A stretch of 64,000 nucleotides of DNA from Geobacillus sp. 46C-IIa (GTDB lineage: Bacteria; Bacillota; Bacilli; Bacillales; Anoxybacillaceae), in the NCBI RefSeq assembly GCF_014679505.1, contig NZ_CP061474.1, forward strand, positions 3,248,001-3,312,000. The letters are read 5' to 3'. The position numbers were made by a program, and so were the translations under genes. A model generated the notes under the pieces. That model saw only the letters and a list, made by a program, of their open reading frames with translations, made no database searches and was not told the DNA's origin. This document shows, one piece after another, positions 59,349-64,000 of this stretch. Every line of letters starts with the position of its first letter. Positions within the stretch are counted from its first letter, which is position 1.

Positions 59349-60035
59349 CTACTCCGCAATGCGGCTCGCCAAAATCGCCTCGGCAAATAAAAGATCTTCC
59401 GGGGTTGTCAATTTAATGTTTCGATAGTCCCCTTCCAAGATTTTCACCGGCCTGCCGAGCCGTTCGACAAGGCTGGCATCGTCTGTGCCGAGGTAACCGG
59501 CTTTTTTCGCCTCTTCGTGCGCTTCCATGATTAAAGACAGACGAAAAGCTTGTGGCGTTTGCACCGCCCACAAGCTGGAACGATCAATCGTCTGTTCGAC
59601 AAACAAACCGCCCGCTTTTTTGATCGTGTCTTTCACCCGCACCGCCGGAATGGCCGCGCCGTATTGAACCGCGGCATCAGCCAGCTCATGCAAATGCCGG
59701 ACGCGAACAAACGGGCGGGCGCCGTCATGAATGAGGACAATCCCCCCGCCCTTCAGCGCCTGCAATCCATTATAAACGCTATGTTGCCGCTCCTGTCCGC
59801 CGTTGGCGAACGCCGCTACTTTTCGAATGCGGTAGCGTTCAAGCAGCTGCTCGAACCGGCTTCGTTCAGCCGGGTTGACGACAAGCACAATGCCGGTGCA
59901 CCGCTCATCGCCATCGAACACTTTCAGCGTCCGGACGATGAGCGGCTCGCCGTCAAGTTCAATAAATTGCTTGTTCATGCCGGCGTTCATCCGCTTCCCT
60001 TGTCCGGCCGCCAATACGATCGCTTCGTAGTTCAT
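59349..60035 (-). CDS. ispD: 2-C-methyl-D-erythritol 4-phosphate cytidylyltransferase IspD
   Basis: MEP-pathway enzyme, 228 residues. Signature [17 protein letters not shown] and the [10 protein letters not shown] motif are intact. Lies between yacL and ispF in the conserved yacL-ispD-ispF-gltX order. Confidence 0.97.
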   Translation of the reverse strand: MNYEAIVLAAGQGKRMNAGMNKQFIELDGEPLIVRTLKVFDGDERCTGIVLVVNPAERSRFEQLLERYRIRKVAAFANGGQERQHSVYNGLQALKGGGIVLIHDGARPFVRVRHLHELADAAVQYGAAIPAVRVKDTIKKAGGLFVEQTIDRSSLWAVQTPQAFRLSLIMEAHEEAKKAGYLGTDDASLVERLGRPVKILEGDYRNIKLTTPEDLLFAEAILASRIAE

Positions 60036-60056
60036 TGGACGTTTCCCCTGTTCTTT

Positions 60057-61151
60057 TTACAGCGCCTTTTGCAACAGTTTCAGTTTGGCAAAAATCATTC
60101 TCCCCGCAGATGTTTGTAACACGCTCGTGACCAAAACGTCAACCCGTTTGCCGATATATTCTTTGCCATCTTCAACAACGATCATCGTCCCATCATCCAA
60201 ATAGGCGACACCTTGGTTATGCTCTTTCCCGTCTTTGATGACGTGCACGTTCAACTCTTCGCCCGGCAGCACGACCGGTTTGACGGCGTTCGCTAAATCG
60301 TTGATATTGAGGACGCGCACGTTTTGCAGCTCACACACTTTGTTTAAGTTGAAATCGTTCGTGACGACCACACCTTGGAGCTGTTTCGCCAGCTTAACGA
60401 GCTTGCTGTCGACTTCTTGGACGTCACTAAAATCCGCTTCGTGAATCTCCACTTTCATCGCCATCTCTTTTTGGATGCGGTTTAAAATATCCAAACCGCG
60501 GCGGCCGCGGTTTCGCTTCAGCACGTCGGAAGAATCAGCGATATGCTGGAGCTCCTCTAATACAAAACGGGGGATGACAAGCGGCCCTTCGAGAAACCCG
60601 GTTTGACAAATGTCGGCGATCCGCCCGTCAATGATGACGCTCGTATCTAAAATTTTTACCGCTCCGCCTTTCGGCGCTTCGTTTTCCACTTCTCCGCCTT
60701 TTTTCTTCGTCATTCGATTGGAAAGAGAAAATAAGTTCATCAGCTCATTCCGTTTCTTTAACCCAACGCGAAATCCTAAATAGCCAAGCAGCACGGTCAA
60801 AAAAATCGGCAACACCGTATTCAACACTTGAATGCGAAACGACTGCAACGGCATAACGACTAAAAACGCGATAATAAGACCAAAAATCAGCCCGATACTG
60901 CCAAAGAGCACGTCAGCGGCCGGCGCCTTTACTAGCGTTTCCTCAGCCCAACGGACCATATCGACGACATAATCGACAAGCCAAAACGTCAACAAAAAGA
61001 AAACAACCGCGCCCAACACCGCCAGCGTATAGGAATTATTGACAAGCGGCATGCCGCTTACATTCAACAGCTCAAGCAAATCGGGCAAAAACATGGCCCC
61101 CAACGTTCCGCCCACCGCGAGAAAAAATAGTTGTACAACGCGTTTGACCAT
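60057..61151 (-). CDS. yacL: PIN/TRAM membrane protein YacL
   Basis: 364 residues: about four membrane helices (5-28, 42-62, 80-103, 110-127), then a PIN-like nuclease domain with acidic residues in [16 protein letters not shown], and a C-terminal TRAM domain (about 295-355). Predicted membrane-anchored RNase; substrate unknown. Usual neighbour disA is absent between it and radA. Confidence 0.9.
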   Translation of the reverse strand: MVKRVVQLFFLAVGGTLGAMFLPDLLELLNVSGMPLVNNSYTLAVLGAVVFFLLTFWLVDYVVDMVRWAEETLVKAPAADVLFGSIGLIFGLIIAFLVVMPLQSFRIQVLNTVLPIFLTVLLGYLGFRVGLKKRNELMNLFSLSNRMTKKKGGEVENEAPKGGAVKILDTSVIIDGRIADICQTGFLEGPLVIPRFVLEELQHIADSSDVLKRNRGRRGLDILNRIQKEMAMKVEIHEADFSDVQEVDSKLVKLAKQLQGVVVTNDFNLNKVCELQNVRVLNINDLANAVKPVVLPGEELNVHVIKDGKEHNQGVAYLDDGTMIVVEDGKEYIGKRVDVLVTSVLQTSAGRMIFAKLKLLQKAL

Positions 61152-61358
61152 CGGCTCATCTTCACCTCCCTATCTAACATTATAAACAGTTTCCAATGTT
61201 TGAAACCAATTGGAAGGCAATTTTTAACCATTTTTGAACATTTGACACCTACTTGTAATCATAAGCGACAGGTGCCCGTGCAGCGGGCCGATTTGCTTCA
61301 ACCCCCACTATATTTCTTACGTCCATCTAGAGAAAAAGGTTCGGTCATTTGATTCGGT
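61152..61358 (-). other. Gap between radA and yacL where disA would lie
   Basis: 207 bp without any gene. B. subtilis has disA (about 1.1 kb) here. It contains a TATAAT near 61180 without a good -35, and an inverted repeat GTTTC..GAAAC (61190-61207). I saw no DisA-like protein fragment. Confidence 0.7.
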
Positions 61359-62732
61359 TTATAACATCGTATGCTCGAGCGCCTCGGCCACATGCGAAAC
61401 ACCGATCACGTTGACGCCTGCAGGCGGCTGCCAGCCGGTCAAATTGTTGTTTGGCACAATGACACGGGAAAACCCTAATTTGACAGCCTCTTGCACGCGT
61501 TGTTCAATACGGGAAACACGGCGCACCTCCCCGGTCAAGCCGACCTCACCGATAATGACATCGGCCGGGTTGGTTGGCCGGTCGCGGAAACTCGAGGCGA
61601 TGCTGACAGCGACCGCCAAATCGATGGCCGGTTCGTCAAGCTTTACCCCGCCAGCCACCTTCAAATAGGCGTCCTGGTTTTGCAACAGCAGCCCCACCCG
61701 CTTTTCAAGCACGGCCATGAGCAGCGATACGCGGCTATGGTCGAGGCCGGTCGCCATCCGCCTTGGATTGCCAAAACTCGTCGGCGAAACGAGCGCCTGA
61801 ATTTCAACGAGCACCGGGCGCGTCCCTTCCATGGCCGCGACAACCGTCGAGCCAGCCGCCCCGCGCGACCGCTCTTCCAAAAACACTTCCGACGGGTTTT
61901 CCACCTCTCGCAGCCCGATGTCACGCATTTCAAAAATGCCGATTTCATTCGTCGAACCGAAGCGGTTTTTCACCGCCCGCAAAATGCGGTACGTATGATG
62001 CCGCTCCCCTTCAAAATAAAGAACCGTATCGACCATATGCTCAAGCAAGCGTGGCCCAGCGATCGCTCCTTCTTTCGTCACATGGCCGACAATGAAAATG
62101 GCGATGCCTTTCGTCTTGGCGATTTTCATCAGCTCAGCGGTGCACTCGCGCACTTGGGCGACGCTGCCCGGCGCTGACGTAATATCAGTCCGGTACACCG
62201 TCTGAATGGAATCGACAATCACACAGGCAGGCTGAATCGTTTCAATTGCTGTTACAATGTATTCCAAATCCGCCTCCGCTAACACATACAGTTGATTGGA
62301 CTCGGCACGGAGGCGCCCGGCGCGCAGCTTCACTTGCTTCACCGATTCCTCACCGGATATATACAACACCGTGTGTCCGGCCGCAGCAAGCTGCGCTGAT
62401 GTCTGTAGCAGTAACGTCGATTTGCCGATGCCTGGATCGCCGCCAATTAAGACAAGCGAGCCTTTGACGATTCCCCCGCCGAGCACGCGATTGAGCTCCG
62501 CACTGTCCGTTTCAATGCGCGGCTCTTGCGCTGCCGTAACGGCTGTAATCGGAACCGGTTTGGCCGGCCCCGATGGCTCGGAATGAAGAAACGCCCCGCG
62601 CGCAGCCGGTTTCGCTCGCTCAATTTCTTCAACGAACGAATTCCACGTTTGGCAGCCCGGACAGCGGCCGAGCCATTTGGCTGATTCATACCCACATTCT
62701 TGGCAAACGAATTTTGTTCTCTTTTTCACCAT
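61359..62732 (-). CDS. radA: DNA repair protein RadA
   Basis: RecA-like helicase for recombination intermediates. N-terminal zinc finger [18 protein letters not shown] (about 9-26), Walker [11 protein letters not shown], the RadA motif [11 protein letters not shown] and a Lon-like C-terminal domain. Start ATG at 62732 with AAAGGATT upstream (457 aa); the frame upstream runs into the clpC terminator. Separated from clpC by a terminator. Confidence 0.97.
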   Translation of the reverse strand: MVKKRTKFVCQECGYESAKWLGRCPGCQTWNSFVEEIERAKPAARGAFLHSEPSGPAKPVPITAVTAAQEPRIETDSAELNRVLGGGIVKGSLVLIGGDPGIGKSTLLLQTSAQLAAAGHTVLYISGEESVKQVKLRAGRLRAESNQLYVLAEADLEYIVTAIETIQPACVIVDSIQTVYRTDITSAPGSVAQVRECTAELMKIAKTKGIAIFIVGHVTKEGAIAGPRLLEHMVDTVLYFEGERHHTYRILRAVKNRFGSTNEIGIFEMRDIGLREVENPSEVFLEERSRGAAGSTVVAAMEGTRPVLVEIQALVSPTSFGNPRRMATGLDHSRVSLLMAVLEKRVGLLLQNQDAYLKVAGGVKLDEPAIDLAVAVSIASSFRDRPTNPADVIIGEVGLTGEVRRVSRIEQRVQEAVKLGFSRVIVPNNNLTGWQPPAGVNVIGVSHVAEALEHTML

Positions 62733-62764
62733 CCGTCTAATCCTTTCTACAACGTTTTCCATAT

Positions 62765-62804
62765 AAAAAAGGTATGGGCAGCAAGCTGCCGCATACCTTT
62801 TTTC
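62765..62804 (-). terminator. Terminator between clpC and radA
   Basis: AAAAAAGGTATG..GGCAGC-TT-GCTGCC..CATACCTTTTTT, a long near-perfect stem, T-rich on both strands. Only 32 bp separate it from the radA start. Confidence 0.9.
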
Positions 62805-62805
62805 T

Positions 62806-64000
62806 TTACACGACCGCCTGTTTCGACAACACAACAAACTCTCCGTCCTTAACATCGACAGCGACTTTTTGCCCTTTGGCGATCGTGCCTTTCAATAATT
62901 CCTCAGACAAACGGTCCTCGATATGTTTTTGCAAGGCGCGGCGCAGCGGACGGGCACCGTATTCCGGATCAAACCCTTCGGCGGCAATTTTCTCAATGGC
63001 TGCCTCGGTCAGTTCAAGGTCAATATCTTGTTCTCTCAGCCGCTTCACAAGCGTATCGGCCATCAGGCGGACAATTTGTTTCAGATGGTCTTTTTCGAGC
63101 GAATGGAAGACGATAATTTCGTCGATCCGGTTCAAAAACTCCGGACGGAACGCTTTTTTCAGTTCATCCATCACTTTGCTTTTCATGTCCTTATATTGCT
63201 GGTTCCCATCTTGAATGTTAAAGCCGACGTACTTGTTGCGTTTCAGCGCATCGGCGCCGACGTTGGACGTCATAATGATAATCGTGTTGCGGAAGTCGAC
63301 CGTCCGTCCTTTCGAGTCGGTCAACCGCCCGTCTTCTAATACTTGCAGCAAAATGTTAAACACGTCTGGGTGCGCTTTTTCCATCTCATCCAACAAAACG
63401 ACCGAGTACGGTTTGCGGCGCACTTTTTCTGTCAGCTGGCCGCCTTCTTCGTAGCCGACATACCCTGGCGGCGAACCGATGAGCCGCGATGTCGAGTGTT
63501 TTTCCATATACTCGGACATGTCAATGCGGATGAGGGCGTCTTCGTCGCCAAACATCGCCTCTGCCAAGGCGCGGGCCAATTCCGTTTTCCCGACGCCGGT
63601 CGGGCCGAGGAAAATAAACGAACCGATCGGGCGTTTCGGATCTTTCAAACCGGCCCGGGCGCGACGCACGGCTTTAGCAACCGCTTTGACCGCCTCGTCT
63701 TGGCCGACGACGCGCGCATGCAAAATTTCCTCAAGCTTGAGCAGCCGTTCCGTTTCCGTCTCGGCCAGTTTCGATACCGGAATGCCGGTCCAACTCGAGA
63801 CGACTGCGGCGATATCTTCGACGGTTACCTCAGAGTTTTCTTGGCCTTGCTTTTCTTTCCATGCCCGTTTCGTTTCCTCGAGCTCTTCGCGCAACCGTTG
63901 TTCCATATCGCGCAGCGAGGCCGCTTTTTCAAATTCTTGACTTTGTACGGCTGCATCTTTTTCTTTCCGCACTTCCTCAAGCTTTTGCTCGAGCTCTTTC
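62806..64000 (-). CDS. clpC: ClpC ATPase, C-terminal part, cut by window edge
   Basis: Hsp100 unfoldase of the ClpCP protease (CtsR/McsAB operon). About 398 codons visible: end of the coiled middle domain with the UVR motif ([17 protein letters not shown]), then AAA-2 with Walker [10 protein letters not shown], Walker [14 protein letters not shown] and sensor NRIDEIIVF. The upstream part (N domain, AAA-1) lies beyond 64000. Confidence 0.97.
   Translation of the reverse strand, partial: KELEQKLEEVRKEKDAAVQSQEFEKAASLRDMEQRLREELEETKRAWKEKQGQENSEVTVEDIAAVVSSWTGIPVSKLAETETERLLKLEEILHARVVGQDEAVKAVAKAVRRARAGLKDPKRPIGSFIFLGPTGVGKTELARALAEAMFGDEDALIRIDMSEYMEKHSTSRLIGSPPGYVGYEEGGQLTEKVRRKPYSVVLLDEMEKAHPDVFNILLQVLEDGRLTDSKGRTVDFRNTIIIMTSNVGADALKRNKYVGFNIQDGNQQYKDMKSKVMDELKKAFRPEFLNRIDEIIVFHSLEKDHLKQIVRLMADTLVKRLREQDIDLELTEAAIEKIAAEGFDPEYGARPLRRALQKHIEDRLSEELLKGTIAKGQKVAVDVKDGEFVVLSKQAVV

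Overview
The window is chromosomal DNA of a thermophilic Bacillaceae, almost certainly Geobacillus sensu lato. The evidence is the 16S, 23S and 5S rRNA sequences, a moderately high GC content, proteins very close to Bacillus subtilis and B. stearothermophilus versions, and B. subtilis-like gene order around the origin-proximal str-S10-spc-alpha ribosomal super-cluster. The window is the reverse complement of the usual presentation: nearly everything is on the minus strand, and only pdaB and gerD read on plus. I saw no prophage, CRISPR array or intact transposase.

Layout by coordinate (minus-strand transcription runs from high to low numbers). 1-2400: c-di-AMP synthesis (cdaA and the start of cdaR) and the sigma-W/anti-sigma pair (sigW, rsiW) with an autoregulatory sigma-W promoter. 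2500-3480: arginase rocF. 3575-10115: one complete rRNA operon with tandem promoters P1 and P2, 16S-23S-5S, then seven tRNAs (Asn, Thr, Glu, Gln, Lys, Gly, Ala) and a terminator. Its spacers hold two different unexplained repeat families. 10224-15178: sporulation and germination genes (pdaB, kbaA, gerD, salA, cwlD) and ybaK. 15255-19850: rplM-rpsI with a leader, then truA and the ECF vitamin-transporter module ecfA1-ecfA2-ecfT. 19866-34841: the S10-spc-alpha cluster from rpsJ to rplQ, with secY, adk, map, infA and rpoA. 35040-40002: the str operon rplGB-rpsL-rpsG-fusA-tuf. 40066-47759: rpoB and rpoC behind a long structured leader. 47756-52285: an rsmC-like methyltransferase, rplJ-rplL with L10 leader, rplK-rplA, nusG, secE and rpmG. 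52328-58690: sigH, rae1, rlmB, mrnC, cysS and cysE with a cysteine T-box, then gltX. 58852-64000: ispF, ispD, yacL, radA and the 3' part of clpC.

Functionally this is the translation/transcription core of the cell (over 30 ribosomal proteins, both large RNA polymerase subunits and alpha, EF-Tu, EF-G, IF-1, NusG, SecY/SecE), joined to stress and sporulation control (SigW, SigH, KbaA, GerD, CwlD, PdaB). Nearly every major operon shows a well-formed sigma-A promoter (17-18 bp spacer), and several have terminator-like leaders suggesting attenuation (L10, nusG, rpoB, cysE T-box).

The most interesting points are: (i) a three-copy repeat family in the rRNA spacers whose central hairpin shows a compensatory base change; (ii) two copies of a ~95-nt element in the tRNA spacers, one next to a duplicated 22-bp piece of tRNA-Asn; (iii) the absence of disA from its usual place between radA and yacL; (iv) unexplained structured leaders before rpoB, nusG, fusA and infA. 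None of these is proven to be a new system; each is stated with a test.
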